The position numbers were made by a program, and so were the translations under genes. 64,000 bases of DNA from Pelagomonas calceolata. Lineage: Eukaryota; Sar; Pelagophyceae; Pelagomonadales; Pelagomonadaceae. The stretch is taken from assembly GCA_918797485.1 (NCBI GenBank), contig CAKKNE010000001.1, positions 1,178,001-1,242,000 of the forward strand. The letters run 5' to 3'. Every line of letters begins with the position of its first letter. The first letter of the stretch is position 1. This document shows positions 18,690 to 28,400 of this stretch, piece after piece. Under the pieces are notes generated by a model. It saw nothing but the letters and a program-made list of their open reading frames with translations. It was not told the DNA's origin and made no database searches.

Positions 18690-18717
18690 TGCCCCGTACC
18701 GTTAACGGTACGGGGCA
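18690..18717. repeat. Perfect 28-bp palindrome
   Basis: The half-arm TGCCCCGTACCGTT is followed immediately by its exact reverse complement, with no loop. It is 7 bp from a copy of the recurrent palindrome. Confidence 0.9.
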
Positions 18718-18874
18718 TAGTCCAGCCGGACGGGTGGGCCGGGGGGAGCGGGAGGGGTACGGGGGACCCCACGACGTAACTAGCCTGAGCCTGAGCCGGC
18801 CCGATACGATCACAACCACTGATCCGATCACTCGCCAGAGTGCGCCATCGACGCGCGTAGAAAGGAAACTAGAC

Positions 18875-19858
18875 TTACTTCTTCGCCTTCGCCTTGTTCT
18901 CGGCGTTCGCGTCCATGAGCCCCTTCCAGGCGACCGAGAAGAAGATCGAGGACAGACCGTTGCAGAGGATCTTCGCCGCGAGGCCTCTCCAGAGTAAGCC
19001 GGCAATGCCATCCCTATCAACAACCGCGAGCGCGGCCTCGACATACGTAATAGGAACCAACGACGTCTGGACCGCCGTCTTGACGACGCGCGTCGAGTTC
19101 GAGACGCAGTCGGCCACTACCGAAGAGGCGAAGCCGATGGCCGCTCTTCGTAATAGTTTTTTGGTGCGCGATTTTTTGGGCGGCGGCGGGACGCGGGCCT
19201 CCAGATAATTATTCGTGGCGAACCAAGGGTAGTGGCCCAGGAACGTCGCCACTATCGAGCCGAGAGCACCGGCCCACAAGACACCAGGGCCTTCGCTCGC
19301 GACGCGCTCCATCAATGTATTTAAGCCCGACGTGCCGTGGACCTGGAGCATGGTCTTTGCGGTATCGAGCGGTGATATTACTAAACGCCACAGCGCGGCC
19401 GCGGCCGAGGCGCACGCGGTCTGGGCCAGGATGGGCAGCGTAGACCCGTCGAGCACGTACAGCACCCCAGCGTTCGCCGCCGTGTCCCCGAATCGCGAGA
19501 GCGGTCCTTGTAATAAGGCATACTGTGCCCCGGCGTAAAATCTTCGAATGCCGCCCTCGGCATACAACGTTTCGATGACTTCTAATAACGACCCGCCGTG
19601 GCGCATCTGGTAGTTCACGGTAGTGCGTAACCACATCAAGAGCACGACCTGCAGCACCATGGCGACGGCGCCGGGCAGGCCCCCACCCAAGGCCTTCGTG
19701 AGGGCCGCGCGGACGTCGAAGCCGCTGGATGATGTTGCTTTGCGGGGCGCCGGCGACTTCTTGCGCGCCGCCGGCTTTCGCGCCGGGGACTTGGCTCGCG
19801 GCTTGCGCGGCGACGCTGCACCTGCGGCCGTGGCCCTTGCGGCTCGGGTGGCGACCAT
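18875..19858 (-). CDS. Mitochondrial carrier family protein with H1-like N-terminal tail
   Basis: This 327-residue single-exon protein has a carrier signature, with S-P-L-D-T-A-K in one repeat and R-R-F-Y-A-G-A-Q after the first. Six hydrophobic segments are arranged in three loosely similar repeats of about 90 residues. Carriers exchange metabolites across the mitochondrial or plastid inner membrane; the substrate cannot be read here. The first 45 residues are a Pro/Lys/Ser/Ala-rich basic tail with S-P-A-R-K and S-P-A-P-R-K motifs, similar to histone H1 tails and unusual for a carrier. Confidence 0.8.
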   Translation of the reverse strand: MVATRAARATAAGAASPRKPRAKSPARKPAARKKSPAPRKATSSSGFDVRAALTKALGGGLPGAVAMVLQVVLLMWLRTTVNYQMRHGGSLLEVIETLYAEGGIRRFYAGAQYALLQGPLSRFGDTAANAGVLYVLDGSTLPILAQTACASAAAALWRLVISPLDTAKTMLQVHGTSGLNTLMERVASEGPGVLWAGALGSIVATFLGHYPWFATNNYLEARVPPPPKKSRTKKLLRRAAIGFASSVVADCVSNSTRVVKTAVQTSLVPITYVEAALAVVDRDGIAGLLWRGLAAKILCNGLSSIFFSVAWKGLMDANAENKAKAKK

Positions 19859-20221
19859 GGTGTGTAGCTGCGCAGTGCTCTTGTAAATTTGTAGGCTGGA
19901 ACTTGGCGATATATAGGTTCGATCAAATGCAAAACTTGGGTCTGCGGGTGCACGCTACGGCTAATGCAGGTGCAATTTGCAAGTCTGCTTGTCTCCGGTA
20001 CCCGCACGAAACGAGCGCGCTCCTCCTCGCCTTCCGGCGCTGCGGAGGCGTGCTCTCATCACGAATGAACCGGGACGAGGCGAGAGATCGGTGCGGACGG
20101 AGATGAGAGATTTTGATGGGGTGACCTCAGAGAGGTAAAGCTGTACCACACGGCACTCTGCAAAGCGCATTCGGAGCTCTCTGCCCTTCATAAACGCTGC
20201 ACGGTGCACCCCAGGAACGAT
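19859..20221. promoter_or_regulatory. Divergent intergenic region
   Basis: This 363-bp head-to-head promoter region has no copy of the recurrent palindrome. No other structure is recognised. Confidence 0.4.
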
Positions 20222-21146
20222 ATGCAGCGAAAAGTCGTCGCACTCGCCCTCGCGGCCACCGCCGTGGCGGCATGGCAGCCGGCCACTCGCATCAGCAGCC
20301 GCGCGACGCCGCTGAAGATGAGCGAGCAGCTCACGGACGACGAGGAGGCCGAGATCATTGCGAACGCGCAGAAAATCGCGAAGAAGAAGCGCTCGAACCT
20401 CTACAACGAGGAGGGCGTCGCCTACGTGCGGTGCAGCGCATCAATCAAATTGTATAAAGTGCTCCGCCAACGCTGCATCAGGCCCTCCACGCCGTCGACG
20501 CGCCGCCGGCGCAACGGCGGGGCGGTCTGGGACTTGCGCCCCTCCATGCGGCCAGCGCGGCCTCGCGCACCCGACTCACCGGTTCATTCACACGCAGGCG
20601 CCCTGGATGGTCAGGCAGGTCGACGAGGACGCCGTCGCCGCGGCGCGCGCGATGCGCGGCTACGAGAAACGGCGGGAGCGCATCGCGCTCGAGGAGAAGC
20701 AGGGTACGATCAACATCTTGGACGCTGCCTCCTCGGAACTCACGGGGTTGGGACTGAAGGCCAAGGTCTTGTCGGAGGACGAGGTCGAGCTGACGTGGTC
20801 GACGGACGACGAGGAGGCCAACCGGGGCTTCCTGGTGGAGAGAAAAGCTGTGGGCTACAGCGACTGGGATGAAGTCGCCTCCTACCAGTCGTGGTCGCCC
20901 CTCAAATCCAAGGGCACGCTGGGCGGCGCCTACTCGTACATCGACGCGACGGTGTCCGAGGGCGAGTGGCTCTACCGTATCGTCGCGGAGCAGTCCGACA
21001 ATAGCCGCGCGATTGTCTGTCAGGTCGGCGTCTCCGTCGAGAACTCGGGCCAGCAGCTCCAGACCAAATTGGTTGTGGGCGGGTTTGCGGCGCTCGTGCT
21101 GGGCGCGCTCGCGGCGGGCGCGCTGCTGGACCCGATCAAGGGCTAG
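20222..21146 (+). CDS. Plastid-targeted membrane protein with FN3-like domain
   Basis: Two exons (20222-20425, 20598-21146) give 251 codons. The N-terminus is a signal peptide (A-L-A-A-T-A-V-A-A-W-Q-P) followed by a basic transit-like segment. The middle is helical (I-I-A-N-A-Q-K-I-A-K-K-K). A domain of about 95 residues (V-E-L-T-W-S near its start, Y-R-I-V-A-E near its end) resembles fibronectin type III, and a C-terminal transmembrane helix (G-F-A-A-L-V-L-G-A-L-A-A-G-A-L-L) follows. The splice is phase 0 and joins E-G-V-A-Y to A-P-W-M-V-R. A thylakoid or envelope location is inferred. Confidence 0.78.
20426..20597 (+). mobile_element. Introner-type intron, opposite orientation
   Basis: This 172-nt intron ends in GCACCCGACTCACCGGTT followed by CATTCACACGCAG, which matches the reverse complement of the left end of the kinesin intron. 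Its start (CAGCGCATCAATCAAATTG after the flanking 8-mer) matches the right end. The element therefore sits inverted relative to its host gene. Flanking 8-mers GTGCGGTG and GCGCCCTG agree at 5 of 8 positions. Confidence 0.75.
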
Positions 21147-21184
21147 CTCGATTCTCTTAGTGGTAAAATGTTTCTCTCGAGTTG

Positions 21185-22369
21185 TTAGGCTATAGGGCAT
21201 GTGGGAGACTTCTTCGCAGCGACGGCCGTGGCCATGGTCGTGAGGACGTCGCTCACGGCCGCGACGCGGCCGCCCCCCGGATTTAAGAACACGTCCAAAA
21301 GGCCGCCGATCACGATACCGGGACGACCGTCGCCGCAGTACTCTGCGAGCAGCTTGGCCCTGGCGGCCTCGTTCGTCATGACGGCGATGTAGGCGTAGAC
21401 GACGACCGTGGCGGCGTCGAAAGGACACGGCGCGTCCGACGGCGCCGTCGCGCCCCACAAGATGCGCAGCTTGCGGATGAGGTCGCCGTCCGTGTCGATC
21501 GTCCACGTCTCGGTGCGCTCGTCGAAGTGCTCGCCCAGGAGGCCGAACTCGACGAGGCGCCGGCCGTAGTACGACATCGTGTCGCGCGCGCTGGCCGCCT
21601 CGACGGGCGCCTCTCGCCTCGCGGTGGTCTCCTCGAAATCCATAAAGAGCAGGAAGTAGCCGAGGGCGAACGCGGCGAGAACCGAGACGACGCCGACGAG
21701 CAGCGAGAGCTGGAACTCCGCAGCCACGTTGCAGTGGTCCTCGTCGAAGAACAGCGCGAGTATGACTCGTACTCCTTTTTGGGCCGGGTCGGAGCCGTGT
21801 CGCACCATCGCGCCATGGATGACGGCAGCGCCCTTCGCGGGAAACAGCGTCACATTGTCGAAGTCCTCGAAGCGCGTGCCGCCGCCGCCGAAGAAACCGT
21901 CGCCGATGAGCACCGTCGCGGAGAAGCGGCCGTGGTCTTTATGCTGCGGCAGCCCGGCGCCGAACGCCGAGCCCGGCGCCGACGCGTCATATTTTTTCAC
22001 GAGCGTCGCGACCTCGATGAGCTCGCCCGCGCCGCAGTGCTCCTGGAGCGCCGCGATGACCGCTCGCTGCGCTTTCGCGACGAGCTCCGTCTTCTCTGTC
22101 AGGAACGCCGGCAATTCTTCCGTGCGATGCGCGGGGTTCGGGCGTCGATACCCGCCGGACGCGTCCGCCGCGGCGACGAGCGCGTCGGCCTCATCGGGCG
22201 TCAGCACGTCGTCGACGAGGAGCGGCGCGCAGTTTTCCCGCGCGTCGCCCGCGCCGCGTTGTGGATGACACTTCGCCATGGCCTCGCGGCCGCGGTCATA
22301 CCAGCGTCGCGCGTCCTCGAGTGAAGCTGAAGCAGTAAGGAGGATCACAAGTGTGGCCTTTGCATACAT
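21185..22369 (-). CDS. 2-oxoglutarate/Fe(II) oxygenase, prolyl-4-hydroxylase-like, membrane-anchored
   Basis: This 394-residue single-exon protein begins with a signal peptide. The double-stranded beta-helix core carries the iron-binding H-x-D in Q-H-K-D-H-G-R-F-S-A-T-V-L, the distal His in H-G-A-M-V-R-H-G, and the 2-oxoglutarate-binding Arg in K-G-V-R-V-I-L-A-L-F. A transmembrane helix follows (L-L-V-G-V-V-S-V-L-A-A-F-A-L-G-Y-F-L-L-F). The C-terminal 150 residues form a separate unrecognised domain. Prolyl hydroxylases of this type act in the ER/Golgi on cell-wall or collagen-like proteins; the substrate here is unknown. Confidence 0.85.
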   Translation of the reverse strand: MYAKATLVILLTASASLEDARRWYDRGREAMAKCHPQRGAGDARENCAPLLVDDVLTPDEADALVAAADASGGYRRPNPAHRTEELPAFLTEKTELVAKAQRAVIAALQEHCGAGELIEVATLVKKYDASAPGSAFGAGLPQHKDHGRFSATVLIGDGFFGGGGTRFEDFDNVTLFPAKGAAVIHGAMVRHGSDPAQKGVRVILALFFDEDHCNVAAEFQLSLLVGVVSVLAAFALGYFLLFMDFEETTARREAPVEAASARDTMSYYGRRLVEFGLLGEHFDERTETWTIDTDGDLIRKLRILWGATAPSDAPCPFDAATVVVYAYIAVMTNEAARAKLLAEYCGDGRPGIVIGGLLDVFLNPGGGRVAAVSDVLTTMATAVAAKKSPTCPIA

Positions 22370-22622
22370 GATTTATCGGTGCTCGGGGCGCCAGGATTCA
22401 CGCGTATCGAGGCGCGCTCGATACGATAAGCTACGGCGTAGAGTGACGGGCTCTACACGCCCAACGCGCGTCAGGTTCGCGCATGCCAAAATCGACTGGA
22501 AAAACCCGTCACTGAGAGATTAGTAACAATATTAGCTATGTACAGCAAGCAGTTTGTGGGGGGAAGGCCAAAAGCGACTGGCCCGTCGACGGGATAACAA
22601 TGAAACAAGTGGCAGAGCGTCG

Positions 22623-23831
22623 TCAGAAGCTCTGGAGGCCGCGCCGCTGCGCGTTTTCCGCGTCCAACTGTGCATCGAGCACAACGCCATACACGGGGCC
22701 CTCGCAGACGGGGCACACGTCTTTCGTGACGCGCCAGCGCGAGAGGCAGTCCGCGCAGGCGACGTGGGCACACCCCGCCACGCGCGCCGCCGTCTCCACC
22801 GCCCCAAAGCAGATAGGGCACTGGTGGACACCTGTGTGGAAATCAAATTTCGGGCGCCCCACGCCGTCGACGCGACGTGATCCCGTGACGGCCATCGGCT
22901 CGAGAACCTAACTCACTTGTTGATTTCCACACGGGTGCACACCGGAGGCTCCTTGACCCGCCAAGGAACGAGCGAGTTTTCTCGCGAGGACCTTGTCGGA
23001 AAAGCTCGACGGACCGCTCTCGAAAGAGGACGGCCGCGAGTCGGGCGGCGTGGTATCGGTGGGAGGAAGCGGCGGCGGCTTCCAGCCCGCCGGCGTGGCG
23101 TCCGACGCGGGGACCAAAGGTGGAGGCGGGATGTCCTCGTTCTGCGTCGCGAGGCGCGCTCTATCTAATAAAGAGCACAAGACCGTCTGCGCGAGCGTCG
23201 CCGCGGCGCCGTTTGCTGCGGGAGCCCTCACGAGCCGTTCCCCAAAGTAGATGACGATGACGGCCGAGGGAGCTCTAGGCCCGCCCGGCGTCTTCGCGGG
23301 CGGCACCACGGGTAGAGCGATGGCCGTGCGCACTCCAGCATTGAGCGCCGCCTCCTGCCTCGCGTACGTCGACGACGCGCCGACCGCCGGGACGTCCACA
23401 ACTTCGGCGACGCCTAACAACCACACTCGACCAACTAAACCAATACCAGGACTGAAAGTGACGTGCGAGGCCACCCTTAACATCTTGGCGGTCGGGTCCT
23501 CGAGACACCTCATACAAGTATGGCCTCTCGGCGCGCGCATCGGCGAGTAGCAGCCGCGCTGCGCGCCGGCGCCGAACACGAGCGAGATCTGCTCGACGTC
23601 GTCATCGGTCACCGGTGTCGGTTCCGGGTTCGAGGGCGGCGGCCCCCAGCCGGCGGGGATGCGCGCCTGGCGCCCTTGCGCGCGCCAGATCTCGCAGACG
23701 CTCCAGGGCGCCGTCGTGTTTTGCGTCGCGCTGCAGAGCTCCGACGCGAGCCATTCCACATACGCCGTGTCGTCGCGCGGCACGACCAATGCGGTGGAGG
23801 GCACCCCCGTCGCGTCGCCGCCGCCGCCCAT
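22623..23831 (-). CDS. GAF-like plus RING-finger protein (putative E3 ligase)
   Basis: Two exons (23831-22943, 22831-22623) give 366 codons. ATG 23831 is chosen over an upstream GTG. Residues about 85-220 resemble a GAF domain (G-I-G-L-V-G-R-V-W, Y-A-R-Q-E-A-A-L-N-A-G-V-R-T-A-I-A-L-P-V). A Pro-rich linker follows. The C-terminus is a C3HC4 RING: C-P-I-C, C-A-H-V-A-C-A-D-C, C-P-V-C. The introner intron falls immediately before the RING, and splicing gives A-S-G-V-H-Q-C-P-I-C. A small-molecule-sensing ubiquitin ligase is a plausible reading of GAF plus RING, but it is inference. Confidence 0.85.
22832..22942 (-). mobile_element. Introner-type intron before the RING domain
   Basis: This 111-nt intron has flanking 8-mers GTGTGCAC and GTGTCCAC (one mismatch). 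The ends are inverted repeats: GTGTGGAAATCAAC at the left and TTTGATTTCCACACAG at the right. The donor GT comes from the duplication and the acceptor AG from the element. Confidence 0.88.
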
Positions 23832-24411
23832 GGCCGCGGCCTGGGGCTTCGGCGTCACGACGCCGTCCGCCGTGGTGCTTGCTGCCCGTCTCCGCGGTCT
23901 CGGCGGCCGGGTTTAGCGAGCGAGAGGCGAGCTCGGTTTTAATGAATCGCCGCGCGCGGGATCCCGTCCTCCGGGCCGGCGCGGCGGGTTTCTGCCGATT
24001 TTACTGCTGCGGCCGTTTGCAGACGGGTCCTCGCAGTGCTTCGCAGTGCTTCGGCCACGCGCGCGCGCCTTGTTCAGGCGCTTTTCAGGCGGACGAACAC
24101 TGAAACTGAGGGCTGACTTTTGTTTCCTGCAGCACCAGGAAGCCTAAGGGAGCCGCAGCGCGTCCAGCCGTTCCTGAGGCTATTCGACGACTACAGCAGC
24201 GGCCCGACGCCGCGAAGCCCAGCGGCTCGTCGCGCTCCCGGAGAGGGTCAATGTAGACGCCAGAGCGCCGTGGCGCCCAGTCGCGAAGAGTTGGACAGCC
24301 ACGTCTCGACGAGGCGTGCAAGACGGGAGGCCTCGTCCCCCCACCCTACGTACGCTTAAGCTACAAAATTTACCCAACAAACGAGAGACGCGCGCGACCA
24401 GACAAAAAACC
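23832..24411. other. Intergenic region upstream of GAF-RING gene
   Basis: This 580-bp region contains the 33-bp repeated block at 23904-23936 and a T/G-rich patch. No gene is supported; short frames here have no features. Confidence 0.4.
23904..23936 (+). repeat. 33-bp block shared with 38942-38974
   Basis: Two mismatches in 33 bp. Core CGAGCGAGAGGCGAGCTCGG. Both copies lie just upstream of a minus-strand start codon. Confidence 0.75.
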
Positions 24412-24960
24412 TCACGCCTTCCGCAGCCCCCGAGGACAAACAAGGAACACCCCCTCCGACGGCGCCTCGCGCTTCAATGCCGCGGCGCGCAACCTGTCAT
24501 ACGCCGCGTCGAGCGCCGCGCGGACCTCGTCCTTACGCGAAGAGGACGCGTCCCTGAGCGGAAACGCGTACTCCACGAGCGTCTGGGGCGGCTCGCGCCC
24601 GAACCGCTCCTTGTACGCATTCAAAAATTGCATGGAGACCTCGTCGGCCGAATCCCGATAATATTGGTCAAAGTCCCGCGACTTTTCCTCGTAGAGTCTC
24701 CGGCCAGGGTCGCGGTCTGCAAACAGCCTCTTCACGATCCAGGCGTACTCCTCGTCCAGTTGTGCGGACGTGAGGTACGATAACTGATCAGTGGGCGCCC
24801 GGAGCGACGCTCTTCTATCCAGGTCCGCAACTAAGTTCTCCATCTGGCCCACGAGTTTCGTTTGCTGCATTTCCTCGGGCGTGACGCCGCGCAGCCCGTC
24901 TGCCGCTCTGTAGGACTCGGGGTAGTCCTCGGCGAACCGCTCATTGACCTGGTTCGCCAT
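24412..24960 (-). CDS. Hypothetical helical protein
   Basis: This 182-residue single-exon protein starts with ATG (M-A-N-Q-V-N-E-R-F). It is charged and predicted helical throughout, with no signal peptide or membrane segment. Segments such as Q-L-D-E-E-Y-A-W-I-V-K-R-L-F-A and F-L-N-A-Y-K-E-R-F-G-R look conserved in character. The family is not recognised. It is divergent from the LRR gene and shares its promoter. Confidence 0.6.
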   Translation of the reverse strand: MANQVNERFAEDYPESYRAADGLRGVTPEEMQQTKLVGQMENLVADLDRRASLRAPTDQLSYLTSAQLDEEYAWIVKRLFADRDPGRRLYEEKSRDFDQYYRDSADEVSMQFLNAYKERFGREPPQTLVEYAFPLRDASSSRKDEVRAALDAAYDRLRAAALKREAPSEGVFLVCPRGLRKA

Positions 24961-25473
24961 GGTTGCGTGCTGGGCGCGGCGCCGGCGTTGTTACGGTAGT
25001 GTAGATGACCTCTCGGGGTCGCGCCGATGGCGTGCGGCGCTTCTACAACCGCTAGGAGCTTCGCACTTGCAAGGCCACCACTGCTTTTTGTGCGGAATCG
25101 ACGCACCGCCGCGCAGCGATCGTGAGGCACAATATTTTGGTCACAGTTATGCTATCCGAGCACTGTTCTGCCGTCCGATGGCCCACAAGAGTCGTGTGTG
25201 CCGCAAGCGTAAAGCCGAGTGCTAGCGTCCTGTAAGACACTAGCAACAGCGCTCGTCTCGGCGCGGCCGCGGAGAGCTGGGCCATCAGCGGCCGCTGGGC
25301 GCCACCGACCTGCCAGAGGTCGTACTCTCTCGCACCAAGGCGTCCGGAGCGGCGTGGTCCCACAAAACAGCAGGGCCAGCCCCCATCACACTGGGCCAGA
25401 CAGCCAGAGAGGGGCAGCCGGTACGGCAGCCAGGGGCGGCCCAAAAGATACCTGACAGGACAGCCAAAACAAA
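24961..25473. promoter_or_regulatory. Divergent intergenic region
   Basis: This 513-bp head-to-head region has a recurrent palindrome near its centre (25221-25244). Nothing else is recognised. Confidence 0.5.
25221..25244 (-). promoter_or_regulatory. Dispersed GCTAGYG palindrome, copy 6
   Basis: Arms GCTAGCG and CACTAGC, spacer TCCTGTAAGA, which is the reverse complement of the copy 3 spacer. It lies 261 bp and 230 bp from the two divergent starts. Confidence 0.65.
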
Positions 25474-28400
25474 ATGACGGAGCGCCAGCACCTCGGCCGC
25501 GGCCTCGAGGTGTCAAGAAGGACGACGGCCGACTCCGAGGACCTGGATCTGCTCGCGGATTTCAACGTCGAGCGCATCCAGCAGTTCCTCAACAAGCCCT
25601 TCGAGCGCGTGGGCGAAGCGCTGGAAAAGGTCGAGGAAAGACTAAAGGCACAGAACATCACGCTCGTGGACGACTTGAAGCGCGAGAACGACCGGTCACC
25701 GAGACCACGTCGAGAACAAGTGAAAAGGGACCCGACGCTGTCCTCGACACGAAAAATGGGGCCCCGCGCCCGCTTCGGCGACGGCGACGGCGGGTTCTGG
25801 GATAGGTGGCTCACGGACGCGGGCTGCGCTTCGGGTTCAGGTGACTACGCGATGCCTACGAACGATGTTGCTGCTGGTTATGTGGCGCCTAAATCGGGCT
25901 TCAAGGCTCCTTTAGGTGAAGAGGTGCCGTCGCCGCCGCCGCGCCGGGTTTCTTCTCCTCCAAAACCAGAGCAGGTTGCTGTGGATGTTGATGGAAGGTT
26001 TTACAAAGCCTACGGTATTGATGAAGAGGACCTGAAACCGTCCGAGCGGCGCATGTTGCGGGCCCTCGACGCGTCTTCCTCATCTAAAGTGTCCGTGGCT
26101 GCCCAGCATTTGATGGACGACGAGGCCACTGCCTTAGGTAGGGCGCTGACACGCGCCGACGTTGAGCTGACTTCATTGGATGTGTCGCGCAACGCCCTCG
26201 GGAAGGGTTTGAATGCTGTCCTGCGCGGCGCCGCCTCTTTCTCAAAGCTCGAGACCTTCGACGCGTCGGGCGTCAGCCCCTTCGCTATGGACGCCTTGGC
26301 CTCGGCATTGACGGGTGGCTTTGACGGACTGCGGGTCCTGCGCCTCGCGCGGTGCCAGCTGCGCGACGGTTCAATGGTAGAACTGTGCCGCGCGCTGCGG
26401 TCGCGGGACGCGCCGCCCCTCGAGGTGCTGGATTTGAGCAACAACGCCCTCGGCGACGGCGACCCGCAAGGTCAGGACGACGCGGCCTGGTACCGGGCCC
26501 CCTTCTTCGGGCCGCTCGGGGCGCTCGTCGGCGACGCGTCTACGCTGGACGACGCCGACAAAGAAAAGGACCTCGTCGAGGGCGAGCGGCGGGACGGGCC
26601 GCTGTCGCTGACCTCGCTCGACGCGTCCGGCAACCGGCTGCGGCCCGAGAACGTGCGGGGCATCGCGCACGGCCTGAGCGTGTCGCGGCTGCGCCACCTC
26701 TCCCTGAATGACAACCCGGACGTTGGTAACCAGGGTGGCATCGCTCTTGGCGCAGCGATCCGCACGGTTCGGGCCGGCGTCCTTTCATTCAACGTGCGCG
26801 CGTCGCGACGACGTGGTCTCCTCGACGACGTTGTTGCCGCGATGGCGTCGAGGTGGACCGCCATATAAACGCGAGAAACACGCAGGCGGCGCTGCTCGAG
26901 GAGCTGTCCCTCGCGCGAACTGGACTAAATGCGACGGGCGCTGTGGTCGTGGCCGTCGGCGCGCGACGTTCAAGGTATGTTCACCGCCTGGACGTCTCGG
27001 GGAATGCCGTAGGTGCTGCCGGTGTTATCCTCACGTCGCTCGCGCTAGACGAAGAACGAAATTGTTCAGTGGTGATGCGGGACTGCGACTTCGTCGCGGC
27101 GTCGGAGGAGGTGGTCGTAGACTGGCTCCACCAGATCACCGTGTCGCGCAAGTCGCGGCCGCCTTTGCGGTACGAGTTCCATGTCGAGGACCCGCTCGAC
27201 GCGGCGCTGGCGTCCGAGACGCTGCGGCTGTGCGCGCGGGACGACTTCGCCGTCGCGGGCGCCGTGGCCCGCGTCGCCGCGCCAGTGAGGAGGCCCGTCG
27301 AGGCGCCGCGGACGGACGCCCGGGCGCGGCGGCCAGCGATGATCGCTCCGAAAACCTTCGACGCGTTCCGCCTGCGGCGCCCGCAAGAGAATACCAAAGA
27401 CGTGCTCGACGCGCGAACCGTGAAGAAGGTCCGGGCGGAGCTCGAGCCGAAATTAGCGCGGCGCGGCAAGGCCGTCGCCCGAGAGACGCTCGACCTCACG
27501 AAGATGGAGAAGCTCCTCAAGTCCGTGGACAGTAATGCCACGTCAAAGGACGCGGAGCGCGCGCTCCGATTCCTGGACTTTGACGAAAGGGGGACGGTCG
27601 ACGCGTTCGCGGCGTATCGCTACGCGCTCGAAGACACGCCCCAGCTTTTGCGGCAGCGCGCGGCGGGCGCCGCGCCTCCGCGACCTCTGCGCAAGGAGGA
27701 TGACGCCTTCGACGTGCCGGTGACGGGCGTCCTGCAGCTGCGGTGTTTCCTGGAGCGCACAGTGCGCGGTTCTCGGAGTGCGAACGTCCTCAAGCTTGCT
27801 CAGGACCTGGACGATTGCGTCGCGGCGGCACACCTCGCTTGTAAGGCGCGCGTCAAGCTGGACGTCGACGACGCCCTGGCGCTGGCTCTGTCGCTCGCGC
27901 AGCGCGACGACTGCACGGACATTTCGGCCGTGGCCCTCGTGGTGCCGCTGACCGTGGACCCGAGGGACGCGCGCTGCGTCCGCGACGCTTTGTTGGGGCG
28001 GCTGTTTTCGTACAAAGCCGACGCGGAGGAGCGTCTCTCGATCGTGGAGCGGTACCGCGCCTTGCGGGCCAAGCTCGGGCCCGGCCACCGCGCCTTCCTC
28101 GGGCCCCGCGACGGCCGCTACGCCCTCGATTTGTCGCGGCCCGGCGACCGCACGGCGCTGCGCGAGCTGTTCGCGGTCGATGCGTTCCGCAACTGCCGCG
28201 TCGACGGCTCCTACCAGCCCCTCGGCATCACAATCGGCGGGGAGCCGAAGCGCGACGCGCAGCTCGCGGCGCTGTTCGCATCCGAGGGAGCGCCCTCGCT
28301 CGGTTCGCGAACGGACGGCCACGTGGTCGTCGACGTCGCGTCGCCCGCCCCGCCCCAACCGGAGACGACGCCCGCGCTGGATTCGACTGTCTTTGTGGAC

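Larger units (their letters stand above)
18165..18874. other. Convergent intergenic region with palindromes
   Basis: This 710-bp region between convergent 3' ends is unusually long for this genome. It holds copy 11 of the recurrent palindrome (18659-18682) and a perfect 28-bp palindrome (18690-18717). A 94-codon minus frame at 18259-18543 has no supporting features. Confidence 0.5.
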
